DNA of 64,000 bases. Source: Sindora glabra. Lineage: Eukaryota; Streptophyta; Magnoliopsida; Fabales; Fabaceae. Under the pieces are notes generated by a model. That model worked only from the letters and a program-made list of their open reading frames with translations, had not been told where the DNA came from and searched no databases. A program made the position numbers and the translations under genes. Of the stretch, positions 22,192 to 34,343 are shown piece by piece. Numbering within the stretch: the stretch's first letter is position 1; every line of letters begins with the position of its first letter. Location: the NCBI GenBank assembly GCA_020226215.1, contig CM035230.1:22177883-22241882 (forward strand), written 5' to 3'.

Positions 22192-23954
22192 CAAAGAGGC
22201 TTTCTTCTATATTATAGTTTCGATATATTACTATTTAGATTTGGACGTGGGGATATATATATATCTTTGTGAAGATTAAGGGGATGATCCACACAAGCAA
22301 TAATGAAGCCGAGAAATATTGTATGCTCGGCTTATATTATGTTTCTTACCTCTAATTAATTGGAAGTAGTATTATTGTTCGTATTTTAGTTTGAGATATT
22401 CACAAATATTAAAAAATATATATTTTTAAATTTTAAGATATTTAAATCATAATCACATCCTACCTATTAATTAAGATTAATTAAGAATAAGAATAGTTGT
22501 GTGTTATGATCAGACTATCAAAAATTACAACAAAGGAAATTTGATATATGAAAGAAAAGCATGAAATGCCAAATAAAATAAAAATTAAATTGATATTAAC
22601 TTTCTTTTGTCATAAACCAAAATAATGTTTGATCAATTTTCATTTTAGTAGCAAAAAGACTCCTGAAACAAAAGATAATAAATATATTTTGGTATATTAG
22701 TTAGACGGGTGCATCATTGAATTTAATTATTGAATATCATTTATTGTATACAATATTACAAATGAATGAAATCAAATAATTAAAATTAATGATATACTAG
22801 TATAATAATTACCATCAAGATAATAACTAAAAATATTATATGGGAGTATTTACTATGCACTACTTTTTAACAGTGTGGATTTATACTAGTACATTAATGC
22901 TTACGAACTAATAATTTTAGATGAGATTCATTACAATTTTCAAATTAATAAAATCATAGTTATTGTTTTAATGATATGTATTTGTATCATTAAAAAAGAG
23001 CGGTACGTTACAGACTTTTCCCTCTCCGAAAAGTTTGAAATTGTGAAATTGTTTTTTCAAAATGTTTAACCAACAGGTGGATTGCAATGACAATAGGCCC
23101 ATTGGGCCCACAATAGGATGAATGGCAGCGTGCACTGGTACCAACAGCAGGCGTGCCAAATGCCTGTTTTGACCTAAAATTTTGAGGGTTAAAAGAATGT
23201 TTTTTTTTTTTTTAAACTAGAAAATGATTTATATAAATAAATTTAAAAGATTTTTTGTACATAATTTAAAATTTACGAAGGATGATGATCATTCCGTCCT
23301 CCCTAAACTCCAGTTTCACATTTTTTTTCCCAGCAACTATTCCCTCTTTCGCCGGCACCTTCAATTCTGCAATGAGATCAGGTACAGCGAACGATAAAGT
23401 AAAAAGTTTTAACTAATAGAAGTTAAGTATGCAAAATTTTGTATAATACATCTGATCTTTAAAATTTTTTTAAATTATTATATATAAAAAGAAGATACTA
23501 ACATTTTTTAAGTTGCATTCATTTTCTATTTTGTTTGTACAAAATATAATAGATTTATATTTATATGATAGCTATTGGATTATATTATTAAATATTAATT
23601 CTTTTAATTTAATGTAACATTATATCATATTAAATAAAATTTATTTGCAAATAAAATATCAAAATTTTCATGTTCTCTTTTTTCAAGAAATCTTTTATAT
23701 ATTTTGATATATTATGATTATTGCGATCGTAATATATCGTGCAACATTATAATGTTGTTACCATAATGCATTATTGCATCCGCTATTTTTAAAAATACCA
23801 CAATTATAATTTGAGGTGGGCAAGTACACCAACCCTCATATTGTAACCACAAAACGTATTACATTTTATAGTTTAAATTTAGTAACATGTATATTAAGTA
23901 ATTTGTCATAATTATTATCATAAAAAAATAATAAAGAAAAACCATTTGTATTAT
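22192..23954. other. AT-rich non-coding stretch
   Basis: No gene recognised. At about 23093-23110 lies AGGCCCATTGGGCCCAC, a pair of GGCCCA/TGGGCC motifs common in plant promoters, with no reading frame nearby to serve. A T-run lies at 23201-23214. Confidence 0.3.
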
Positions 23955-24515
23955 TGCAAGAGACTAGATAGCTGGTTGTACTATTTTTTTTTTTTTTGTC
24001 GTTATAGCTTACACCAATTCAAATCTTTGTTCCTTCATTTACTTTCAAAGGTTGAAAAAATGATCAACCCTTCATATATTTTGTTAAAGTTAACACTTTT
24101 CCTAGAAGTCTTGGCAATAAAGAAAAACAACCTAGTCTGGTACATAGGGAAGCCATTCGAACTCACAAAGGGGCAAGTGACATATTCACGAAACGTATCA
24201 AATCCCTAAATCATCATTTGGTGTTTCCTTTGATGATACGTTTCTTGTAGAATAATAACAAGAACACCCATGCACGTTCTCTCTAAAAGGTCAAACTAAT
24301 CGGCGTTTCGCAGCATAACTAAGTCCATTTGTACCTGTTTGGTGAGAACTCAGAAACGTGAGAATAATTAAGCACTTTTTTAAAGGCACTTGGATAAGGA
24401 GGAAGCACCATTTTTATGTATTTTACCTGGTCAAATTCTCGTGTGTGCATATATTTTTACAAGCAAACCCAATGTTCCGTACATCTTGCAGCTCATATAG
24501 TAGACTAATTAGGAT
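23955..24515. repeat. Blocks B and C, copy 2
   Basis: 23955-24240 matches block B copy 1 (19660-19945). 24395-24515 matches block C at 26680-26800: ACTTGGATAAG/AATTGGATAAG, GGTCAAATTCTC/ACTCAAATTCTC, TTCCGTACATCTTGCAGCTC/TTCCGTACAAAATGCAGCTC. No coding. Confidence 0.6.
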
Positions 24516-25719
24516 TGTATAGTTATTTTAACAATAATTTTTAATTGATCAAAGCATGCATAAGGATGAACATTAATCTAGATTAAACAATTAATATTAT
24601 TGGATTAGGATCCAGATCATTCTAATTGTATTCTGCAGCTAATCTTTTCTTTTGAGGAAGTTAACTAATTAAATTGTTTGCGGGAAGAAAGATAGACATG
24701 CTGGCTAAGTTCCAGCAGTAGGATAGGATAATGGAAATGCAGAGATTATTTATTTATTCATTTTTATTTTTTGGTAAACATTTTTATTGTTATTTTGATG
24801 TGAACAAATTAAGACTTTTTCTAAATAAAACTTTTTTTGGTCAATTTTAATGTGAAAGCGGCTCAACAAAAGCATAAAGTAAAGAGTTATGCCTCCTATT
24901 TTGAAGCAACATATTGTCTGCACATAAAAAGCACTTTTTAGATTATTTACATATTTTTCTAGATATTTGGAGAACTTTTCCAAAAATTAAAATATTAATA
25001 AATTTTTTCTTCCCCATGAGGGTCATATCCAAAGTTTGAATTCTTCTCCGTTGACACATGAAACCCATCCTGATTAATATATTTTTCACTTAATTATTTT
25101 TATAATAAAAATAATAATGTTCTCTAATCTTTTTAGTTAAGTTTTGTTCCTTATGAGATTGAAGGTGTTTGCTATGGAAATTGTTGCCTGCCACATGTAC
25201 GTGTGATAACATGGCGTTTCGAAATTCCTATTATTCAAACCTTTATACATAATGATAAGAGTAAATATAAATTTTTATATTAATTTACAGTTATAATATA
25301 TCGTCAATTAATAAAGAAAGGTCTGATATCATCTTACTATACATAATAACTTATTAAAAATATTTATAGTATTCCACTGTATCAATAATTCAATGGTATA
25401 TCATTAAATCTAATCATTGAAATATTATTATATGACATATCCATTATTAACCTATTGTATAACAAGATCTAATAATATATAAGTGCACCAATTTATGAGC
25501 AATACACGATAATTTCTCCTTAATTTACTAGATATACTTGTTAATTAGTTCCTCTTATATTTACTTCTTCGCTATGCTGAAAATAAATTGAGTCATGTTA
25601 AATAGATATAAACATATTTTATAGTATGCATGAGTTAAATAAATAAAATGGAATTAATTTTTAATTGAATAGTGTTTTTGAGTATGCATCTTGTACTCAT
25701 GATTCTTTGAGAGAAAGAA
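24516..25719. other. AT-rich non-coding stretch
   Basis: No gene or recognised element. The open frame 24750-24983 (-) has no recognisable motif. Confidence 0.3.
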
Positions 25720-25729
25720 AAATTAAACA

Positions 25730-26120
25730 TTCCAAGATTAAAAATAAAATTTTATTTTATTTTCAGATATTTTTTTAAATTGTGTTTAAATTTAAATAAA
25801 AATATATTTCAATTTATTTCATTTTATTTATGATTCATGTTTTAATTTCATTTATGTCAATATAAAATTCATTAAATTTTTGAAGAATTTCACTAAAATT
25901 TATTTCATTTATCCTAAAAAACATAATATTTCAAATCTCTTTCCCTCTTCTAATATTTTATTTTCATGATATTATCAAAATGTATTTTTTTAATTGAATT
26001 GCAGAATTGAAATCACTTTTTACACCAATGAAATTCATCTATAAATAAATTAAAATTATTTATATATATATACACATTAAATTGAAATGAATTCAATTTA
26101 AAAAAACTGATCCAAATAAA
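25730..26120. repeat. Block M, copy 2
   Basis: Counterpart of 20313-20745, ending near GATCCAAATAAAGC where the other ends near CAAACGGACCCC. Confidence 0.45.
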
Positions 26121-26434
26121 GCACCAATAAAGAATACTATTATAAGAAGTTCAATTTCTTGAAAGTTGAGTATTTTACTATTGATTTTTTTAATTTTAAA
26201 ATAAATTAATTAAAATAAAAAATATAAATTTCAATATATTAAATATAACTCAATGATAAAAATATTCAATTTCTTATAAGGATGAAATTCATCATAATAT
26301 TACCCCAATAAAAATCATTTTCAAAATTTTAAGCCTTAACTATAAATTAAAAAATTTATTAATACAAAAAATTCTTAACAAGAATATTTTTCAATAAAAA
26401 AATTGAAGAAGTTCGCCCGGAGCCTATTACGATG

Positions 26435-26800
26435 CGTGTTTCTAACATGAAAGGCATTCCAAATCCCCATAATCATTGGTCCCGAGTGCCAACTGGCCTT
26501 CCTGCTTGAGAAGAAGAAAACACACGCATCATCAGGCATGCGTATGTGCATTTAGGTCAAACAAAATCGTGGTTGCAACATGCGGCATTTGGCCCGGTAA
26601 AGAAACTGACTCCTCCATCTCATAACCTAAGTTAACAAACCTAACAATAATGCAACTTTCACTCACTTGCGGGGCCAATTGGATAAGTATGAACAGTCAC
26701 TTTTTATCTTTACGTACTCAAATTCTCATCTGTTCACGCATGCAATTCTAGGTTTCCGTACAAAATGCAGCTCGTAACCTAGGAAAGTAGATATTTTAAC
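26435..26800. repeat. Blocks B (weak) and C, copy 3
   Basis: 26440-26500 weakly resembles the GAAACGxATCxAAATCC end of block B; 26680-26800 matches block C at 24395-24515. These segments have a more balanced base composition than the DNA around them, which suggests they come from former promoter or gene-flank sequence. Confidence 0.45.
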
Positions 26801-28030
26801 GGCCAAAATGTCTTTGCATAGAAAACAACTCATTTATTTCCCCAAACCGTCGGTGAGTAATTGGAAGTTTCGATTTCTATAATCAAAATATCGAATTTGA
26901 GTTTGTGAATGAGAAAAGTAATCGTTTTAGCCTTCAAAAAAGGTTTAAATTGATCTAAATTTAAATTAATTAGGAACTTAATATTATTTATCGAATATCG
27001 AGTTATTCAAACAACAAAAAAAAAAACAAGTTATTTATTTCAAACACGCAGGGATATTTATTCAAAGGATTAGGTAGAAAAACAATAAAATAATATACAA
27101 AAATGCTATCCCCTTATACGTAGATTTATAGTAAATAAATTAACATAATGAAAATATTAATTTTTAATTAATTTTATTGAAAATTAAAAAATATGAGAAA
27201 TAATTTATTAAATAACAAATTTACTTCTATGAGAAGTAAATAAAGTTATTTGATAAGATTCAAAAAAAAAATTATAATTATTAAATTTTTATCTCTTTTC
27301 TGCACTTATTTGGTGGGAAACGCATTTTGCTGATTCGGGATGCCTTTTGAATCCCTTTTTTTTCAACATCAAATTTTTCATAACATTTAAACACTAAAAA
27401 AATTATTTACAACTTTTTTTCCTAGATTTAGACAAAGAGTTTAAGATTAATTTTAAATAGCAATAATCATTTATAATGTTCAAATAATTATTGTCACATT
27501 TCCTTATTTTTTTCACAATTATATATTTTATTTTCTAAATTGCATCTTATATTTTGAAAAAACCGCAAGCTGGTGGCACTTTTATTTTTATTCATTAACA
27601 ACTGCATTCAAGTTAAATGTTTAAATCACACATTTGAATTTATATTGTATCATATATGCAATTAAAATTAATTAAAATTAAACAATAGTGAAAATTACAT
27701 ATTTGAGTAATCTAATATCTTTTTACCTTCGAAAGATATTGACTTTCTTAATTTTATCATTTGAAAATAAATTTCTCAATTTCATCATTCAATGTTTAAT
27801 TTGAGTTAATTATCAATGCTATAGGTTATCATATTAAATTTGTAATGAAAAATAACCTGGGCAAAAGAAATTACTACCTTGACATTAAATAATGGCATGT
27901 AAAAATGCATAAACTTAAAAAAAAAAAATAAACCCATTAATATATAGATATATAAAAGAAAGATACTATTTTCCTTTGGTCCAAAGGAAGCTGAAACTAG
28001 GTAAACAAAACATTTTCTTTGGAGGACACT
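26801..28030. other. AT-rich non-coding stretch
   Basis: Nothing recognised. Several A runs (e.g. near 27010 and 27920). Confidence 0.3.
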
Positions 28031-28037
28031 TTCATAT

Positions 28038-28355
28038 ATGCAATAATATATTAATACATCATTAAATTTAATTGTATATTAAATTTATCTTTTTTAAAAT
28101 TAAATCTCATATGTTATATGATAACATATTCATAGTTAAATCCAATGGTGCACTAATACATCATTGTGTGAGATTTAACATTTTTTGGGAAAGACATTGC
28201 AATACATTATTAATGTAATAATATATTCATATATTTTTTTATCTAACTACATGTTAAATTTATTTTTTAAAAAATTGAATTTCACACATTATATAATAAT
28301 ATATTAATAGTTAAATCTAATAGTGCATTGATACATTATCATATTAGTGGTATAT
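28038..28355. repeat. Diverged tandem duplication, about 160 bp units
   Basis: TTAAATTTATxTTTTxAAAA, ATAACATATTCATAGTTAAATC and GGTGCACTAATACATCA in the first half recur as TTAAATTTATTTTTTAAAA, ATAATATATTAATAGTTAAATC and AGTGCATTGATACATTA in the second. Similar ATAGTGCA..ACATCAT sentences occur at about 22690-22750 and 25370-25440, so this is a dispersed family. Confidence 0.5.
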
Positions 28356-28433
28356 CATAAAATTTTTCATTTTTTCCTTCTCAGTAATACAACATGACCA
28401 AAGGATCGATCTTCCTTGATTATCTGATCTCAT

Positions 28434-29030
28434 TGTTCCATATTGTGTTGTATTTCAAAAGATTAAGTCTCACATCAGATAAGTTAAGTCTTAAGAGAAA
28501 ATTTATATATGAAACTTCTTTTCTATATAAAATGACGAGCTAACATGCACAAGGTGAGCCAAAGGAAGTGTAAATAGTGGATTTGCCTACCCTATGAGTG
28601 AATATCACATGAGGCCTAGCTCAAGTTTATTTTTGCAAAATAAAATTAAAATAATTTTTATTTTACAAAATTTGATATTTATATGTGAAATTAGATTTAT
28701 TTATATTCCAACATTTAGCAATTCCAACACTTTTTTAATGTAAAATCCTATTATAGCCTATAAATAGTGCACCATTTTTCTTATTTTCACATAACATAAT
28801 TCGAATAGCTCTCTTTAATAAACTTTCTTCTCACCTTAATTATTTATCCTCCTTATTAGGTTACATTTCCTACTATTTACTTCCTATTCTAATCGTGCAT
28901 TTTTTAGACAAACAAATCTGTTGAATCTTAGGAAAATTATCAGTTCAATCTTTGCCCAAAAAGCTTAGAAAATTCTTTGAAAATAATGACATGTATCACA
29001 CCTCATACTACATAACTATTTTTATTAACA
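28434..29030 (+). repeat. Copia-2 5' LTR
   Basis: 597 bp, TGTTCCATATTG to TTAACA. A promoter-like TATAAATAGTGCACCA occurs near 28760 and is conserved in the 3' LTR near 34067. A possible, much decayed tRNA-Met primer site (TTGGTATT) lies at 29054, oddly about 23 bp inside the internal region. Confidence 0.85.
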
Positions 29031-30002
29031 ATCTCAAAGAATTAACATGGTCATTGGTATTAATACTTCTACTTCAAACAATAGTCAACCTCAACTAGAC
29101 ACTCATTTATCAAGTACTAAATGCACTGTCAATCTATCGCTACATAATATTTCCTATACTAAACATTTTCCAAATGTTTCAAAGAGTAAGGTATTAGAAG
29201 GTCATAATTTCAAAAGATGGTAGGAGTGCATTTCCTTCTTTCTAGACATTCATAGAGTTGCATGGGCTCTCATTGATGCAAATACAAAGCAGAATTTGAA
29301 AAACTAGAATTATGTTAACAAGATTTGTCATTATACAATTCTTAGCATATTATCTAATAAGTTTGATGTTTACTATTCCTACAAGGAATCTAAGGCACTT
29401 TGGGATTTAATGATTCTCAAGTACACTATTAAAGATGCCAGAAAGAAGAAATTTATGATAGGAAATTTTTATCATTAGGAGATAAATGATGAAAAAGATA
29501 TAAAAAAACAAATAAATGAATATCATAAACTACTAGAGGATATAAAAGCTAAAAAAAATAGTGTTGCAAGAAAAGTTTGTCACTAGGATTTTGATTGAAA
29601 AGCTACCTAATTCCTAGAGCGAATACAAGCAAGCAACAACTCAAAAACAAGTACAAACAACTCTTACTAGCATAACTCATCACTTATATCATTATTGAAG
29701 ATACTAACAATAGAGAAATGCAAGCTGCTAAGACAAGGGCATTGATAATGAAGGTTAATCTGGTATAGAACAATTCACACTAGAAGAATCAATACCAAAG
29801 AAGCTCACACTAAATGAGGTATAATCATAAACCCTCTTTTAACGATTCTAGGAAAGATTATAAGCCTAAAATTACTAATCCTAATTTTAACAAAAAGAAA
29901 GAAAATTGTTATATTTATAGAAAGCTAAGACATCATGAAACCCAATGTAGGAAAAAGGTGATAAATGACAATCCTCTGAAACTTAAAGCAAATTTAGTTT
30001 GA
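29031..30002 (+). pseudogene. Copia-2 gag with mutated zinc knuckle
   Basis: Translations on + give copia gag: VLEGHNFKRW, HRVAWALIDANT, ESKALWDLMILKYT, KKFMIGNFYH and KQINEYHKLLEDI (about 29190-29550), with stops and frameshifts. The nucleic-acid-binding knuckle is in the open frame 29814-30002: CYIYRKLRHHETQC. The spacing is that of CCHC (Cx2Cx4Hx4C) but the second Cys is Tyr (TAT at 29916-29918). The sequence after it is duplicated (see 29934-30225). Confidence 0.8.
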
Positions 30003-30225
30003 GATGACAAATATGACATAATTGTGGTGATCATTTCTCAAGCAAACATTGTGGCTAATGTGAAAGATCGAGTGGTAGTCATGAAACCCTATATAGGAAA
30101 AAGGTGATAAATGACAATCCTCCAAAACCTAAAGCAAATTTGATTGGAGATGATAAAGATGACATAATCGTGGCAATCATTTCTTAAGAAAATATTGTGG
30201 CCAATGTGAAAATTTGAGTGGTAGA
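29934..30225 (+). repeat. 146-bp tandem duplication at the gag-protease junction of Copia-2
   Basis: 29934-30079 is repeated directly as 30080-30225. CATGAAACCCAATGTAGG becomes CATGAAACCCTATATAGG; GGAAAAAGGTGATAAATGAC is identical; both end GAGTGGTAG. The unit is 146 bp, not a multiple of 3, so it shifts the frame. The copies differ at several sites, so the event is not recent. Confidence 0.85.
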
Positions 30226-31570
30226 CTCAGGTGCTACAAGGCATATTTGTACTAATAGAAAAGCCTTCACATTTTACTCATTGCTAAGAGATGGAGAAGA
30301 TCTTGTCTACCTTGAAAATTCAAAAGTTATAAAGGTTCTTGGAAAGGATAAAAATATGTCTAAAACTCACATTTAACAAGACCTTAGCATTAAGTGATGT
30401 TTGGTATATGCCTAATATTATATCAAATTTAATTTCTATATCTTTACTAAGAAAAGTTAGGATTAATGTATTATTTGAATCTGACAAGATAATCATGACA
30501 AAAAATAATATTTTTATGAAAAATAGATATTGCAATCAAGGTTTGTTTGTATTGAATATTCTTAATATTGTGAATGAAATCGCATCTAATTTTGCTTACA
30601 TTGTTGATTCATTTGATTCATAGAATCTCATACTAGGTCATGTAAATTTTATGTACATTGCAAACATGAGAACTCTAGGATTAATACCTAAAGTTATTTC
30701 TAATAATTTGAATAAATGCTAAGTTTGTGCAGAATCTAAGTTAACTAAGAAAATATATGCATCTATAAATAAAATAAAATCAAACTTATTAGATTTAATT
30801 CATACAAACCTTAAGGATTTAAAATAAACTATGACAAGAGGTGTTAAAAGGTATAGATGATTATTCTAGATATACTAAAGTGTATTCAATAAGGAAGAAA
30901 TATGAAGCTTTTTCTATAGTTTTACTATACAAAGCTAAGGTTGAAAATTAACATAGTAGGAAGATCAAAAAGGTTAGATCAGATAGAGGAGAAAAATTTA
31001 TCTTATTTAATGATTTTTATGAAAAAAAAAAGGAATAAGATATAAGTTAATACCACCATATTCACCCAAATCAAATGAGATAGCAAAAAGAAAAAAATAA
31101 GACTCTTAAAGAAATGATGACTGCTTTGTTATCAAACTTTTTTATGCCTGATAACCTATGAGGGGAAGCAATTTCATTTGCATCTCACTAACAAAATAGT
31201 ATATTCTATAACAAAATAGGTAAAACTCCTTATAAGTTATGGGAAGGTTATGCACCTAATTTATAATATTTAAAAGTGTAGGGGTATTTAATTAAAGTCT
31301 TATTATCTAAACATAAGAAAAAGAAGTTAGGATAAAAAATATTTGATTGTATGCTTGTAGGAAATGCTTATAATTGTGTAGCATATAGATTTCTTATTTT
31401 AAAAAGTGATGTGCTTGATTGTAATACAATTATAGAAACAAAGAGTGCTAAATTCTTTGAACATATTTATCCAATATGTAATAAAATTTTTCATACAACA
31501 AAGACTCTAAATATACCCTTGACTAATTCAAAATTGACTAATGAAGTCTTAAGAAGAAGTAAAAGATAAA
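30215..31570 (+). pseudogene. Copia-2 protease, GAG-pre and integrase remnant
   Basis: The protease begins VDSGATRHICTN at 30221, catalytic Asp (30224-30226) intact. It continues in another frame at 30339-30623 (LSDVWYMPNIISNLISISLL). GAG-pre follows (LGHVNF, CAESKLTKK, about 30631-30770). The integrase core is badly frayed: IHTNLKDLK, then DNA matching DRG-type motifs near 30985. The C-terminal end 31351-31569 (MLVGNAYNCVAYRFLILKSD, LTNSKLTNEVLRRSKR) is open. Overall not translatable. Confidence 0.75.
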
Positions 31571-33150
31571 GAAAAGAAACCTCTTTTGGAAATGGCTTTT
31601 ACACCTTTCTTGTTGATGATAATCTTTAATCTTATTTTCAAGGAGTTTCTTCTTCTAAGGAAAAATTTCGGAAAGAGGCAATAAAAATAAAACTTAAATC
31701 CATTTCAAAAAATTAAACTTGGAAACTAGTGGATTTGCCACCAGAGGCAAAGTTAATAGGTTATAAATGGATCTTTATAAAGAAATATTTTTTTGATAGA
31801 TCAATTAAAAAATCTAAAGCTCATCTAGTCATATAAAGTTTTTCACAAAAACAAACTATTGACTACTTTGATACTTTTGCTTCATTAACATGAATTTCTT
31901 CAATTCATATCTTATTTGCATTAACTTCCACTTACAAATTATTTGTTCACCAAATGGATGTTAGAACTAATTTCTTAAATTATGACTTAAAAGAAGAAAT
32001 TTATATAATATAACTTGAGGGTTGTGAGGTCTTAAGATAGGAATAAAAAGTTTGTAAACTAAAAAAATCTTTGAAAAGTCTAAAACAAGCCCCTGAACAG
32101 TAGCATGAGAAATTTAATCAAACTCTTTTATATAATAATTTTTCTTATGTTAAAATGGAGAAATATGTATTTTCAAAATTTGAAAACAATAAGTGTGTGA
32201 TCATTAGCTTATATGTGGGTGATATTCTTATTTTTGGCACTAGTCTTTTTATTATGCATGAAACTAAATCTTTCTTGGCTTTAAACTTTGACATGAAAGA
32301 CATAGGCAAAGCTAGTGTTATTTTAGGTATTAAAACCATAAGGAAAGATAGTGACATTATTTTAACCCAATAACATTATATACAAAAACGTCTTAAGAAA
32401 TTTGGATATTTAGAAAAAAAAATGCCTATTACTACCCCTTATGATGTTAATACTCAACTAAAAAAAAATTAAGGAACTTAGTAAATCAGTGTGAGTATGC
32501 TTAGATTATTGAGATTCTTATGCATTTAATGAATTTTTCTAGGCCTAACATAGCATATACTATATGTAGACTAAGTTGTTATACCCATAATCCCAAGCTA
32601 GATCACTAGAATACATTAGTAGAATAATAAAATATCTAAAAGGTACTATAAACTATGTTATTCTATATAGTGAATTTCTCAATGTATTAGAATGATACAA
32701 TGATGTCAACTGAATCTCTAATTCAAATAAGACCAAATCCGCTTGTGGTTTTGTATTTACCTTTGGTGGTGATGCCTTAACTTGGAAATCATCCAACAAA
32801 CAATTATTGAGTCAAAATTTATAGCTCTAGAGATGGCTAGAAATGAAAGTAAGTCGATAAAAAATTTGTTATCTAATATATCAATGGGTGCAAATCCAAA
32901 AACTGTGGTATTAATACATTGTGATACCAATCGGCAATAGCCATTATTAAGAATAAAGCTTTAAATGGGAAAAGTCGACATAGACAATTAAAACATAATA
33001 TTATGAAGCAATTTCTTAAAAATGGAATAATTTTCATGGATTCTGTAAAATTAGAAAGGAATCTAACTAATCCTTTAACAAAACCCTTGGGTAGAAAAAC
33101 AAGTGATTGATACATCAAAGGGAATAAAGCTAAAGTCATTTTAAGAAACT
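31571..33150 (+). pseudogene. Copia-2 reverse transcriptase and RNase H, catalytic YVDD changed to YVGD
   Basis: Reverse transcriptase starts VDLPPEAKLIGYKWIF (about 31730), then ALTSTYKLFVHQMDVRTNFL and SLKSLKQAP. The open stretch 32155-32373 holds the active-site loop LYVGDILIFGT: the family has YVDD, but the second-last catalytic position is GGT (Gly, 32218-32220) instead of GAT. It continues MKDIGKASVILGIKTIR. RNase H follows (SACGFVFTFGGDALTWKSSN near 32740) and ends GKSRHRQLKHNIMKQFLKNG and NPLTKPLGRK. Stops interrupt all parts. Confidence 0.85.
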
Positions 33151-33730
33151 AACATTGATGGTAACTCAATCTATGTGATTGGCGATTCTATGAAATAGGT
33201 TCATATAAGTAATAACAAGTCAATGTTAGTTTTAAAAGTACTAGAATTAATTTTATGTATCCCTTCTATGATGCATGTGATTAGTGTTTTGAAACTATAA
33301 ATTATGTGTGAAGAAGAGCTTGACTCTTAATGAATTTCATAGCCCTTATGGTGGTGTATTTAATTGTAGTGTGTACTTGATGGATTCACTAATATGATTG
33401 TAAAGTGGGGCCACTCCTATGAGATATTAGCAAGATCTCTAAAGTATTCATGAACTACTAGGCATGCATATAACCTATTAATATAAAATTGTGTTGCATA
33501 GAAAAAAGTGAATTGATTGGTGAGACCACTATTTTATAATAAGAGATTATTGGTTTATAAAAACTAAATATTTTACTGATAACTCTATAAATTATATATC
33601 TTCTTTTTAGTTCTGGTTCATAATCCATAAGATATCAAATTGATGATTTACATTTATTCAAGAACCTAGCAAAAATTCTTTATTTATTTTTTAGTTTTCT
33701 TTTATAAATCATTTGAAATATGTGAGAGAT
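33151..33730 (+). other. Copia-2 3' untranslated region with polypurine tract
   Basis: Non-coding, ending in the purine-rich TGTGAGAGA at 33721-33729 directly before the 3' LTR. Confidence 0.6.
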
Positions 33731-34338
33731 TGTTGCACATTGTATTGCATTTCAAAAAATCAAGTCCCATATCGGACAGGTTAGGTCTCAAGAAAAGATT
33801 TAGATATGATACCTTTCTTTTATATAAAGTAATAAGGAAATAAAGTAGCAAACTTATGTGTACGAGGTGGGTCAAAGCAAGTGTAAATAATAAATTCTCC
33901 TCTCTATGTGTGAATATTATGTGAGGTTCGGCCCAAGTTCATTTTTGTAAAATAAAATTAAAATAATTTTTATCTTATAAAATATGATGTTTATCTATGA
34001 AATTAGATTTATTTATATTCCAATGTTTAGTAGTTCCAACTTTTTTTGAAAAGTACTATTATAGCATATAAATAGTGCACCATTTCTCTTATTTCCACAT
34101 AACACAACTCGAATAACTCTTTCTAATAAACTCTTTTTTCATCCTAATTATTTCTCTTCCTTATTGGGTTGCATTTCTTACTACCTACTTCTTGTTTTAA
34201 TTATGCATTTTTAAGACAAACAAGTTTGTTAAATTCTAAGGAATTTGTTAGTTTAAACTCTGTATGAGAGGTTCAAATAATTTCTTGAAAATAATAACCT
34301 ATATTACGCCTTAAACTATATAGCCATTTTTATTAAGA
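33731..34338 (+). repeat. Copia-2 3' LTR
   Basis: 608 bp, TGTTGCACATTG to TTAAGA, then the CTCAT duplication. Aligns with 28434-29030 throughout, e.g. AAAATTAAAATAATTTTTAT and TAAATAGTGCACCATTT. Confidence 0.85.
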
Positions 34339-34343
34339 CTCAT

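Larger units (their letters stand above)
28434..34338 (+). mobile_element. Copia-2, Ty1/copia retrotransposon with CTCAT target duplication
   Basis: LTRs 28434-29030 and 33731-34338 start TGTT and end TTAACA / TTAAGA. A perfect 5-bp target duplication CTCAT flanks the element (28429-28433 and 34339-34343). Gag, zinc knuckle, protease, GAG-pre, integrase, reverse transcriptase and RNase H remnants follow in copia order on +. Total 5.9 kb, near full length, but with stops in every domain, a duplication at the gag-protease junction and a mutated RT active site. The KSRHRQLKHNIMKQFL end of RNase H suggests the Tork clade; that is an inference. Confidence 0.9.

Noticed and set aside
22968..23159. 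63-codon - strand frame across a GC-richer patch
   Set aside because: No motif or conserved pattern; overlaps the palindromic GGCCCATTGGGCCC.
23282..23416. Short + strand frame of 44 codons (MMIIPSSLNSSFTF...) with a possible splice donor ATCAGGTACAG
   Set aside because: Higher GC than its flanks, but too short, with no recognised motif and no further exon.
19800..24180. GCCATTCGAACTCAC considered as a tRNA B-box remnant
   Set aside because: No A-box, stems or anticodon arm fit around either copy.
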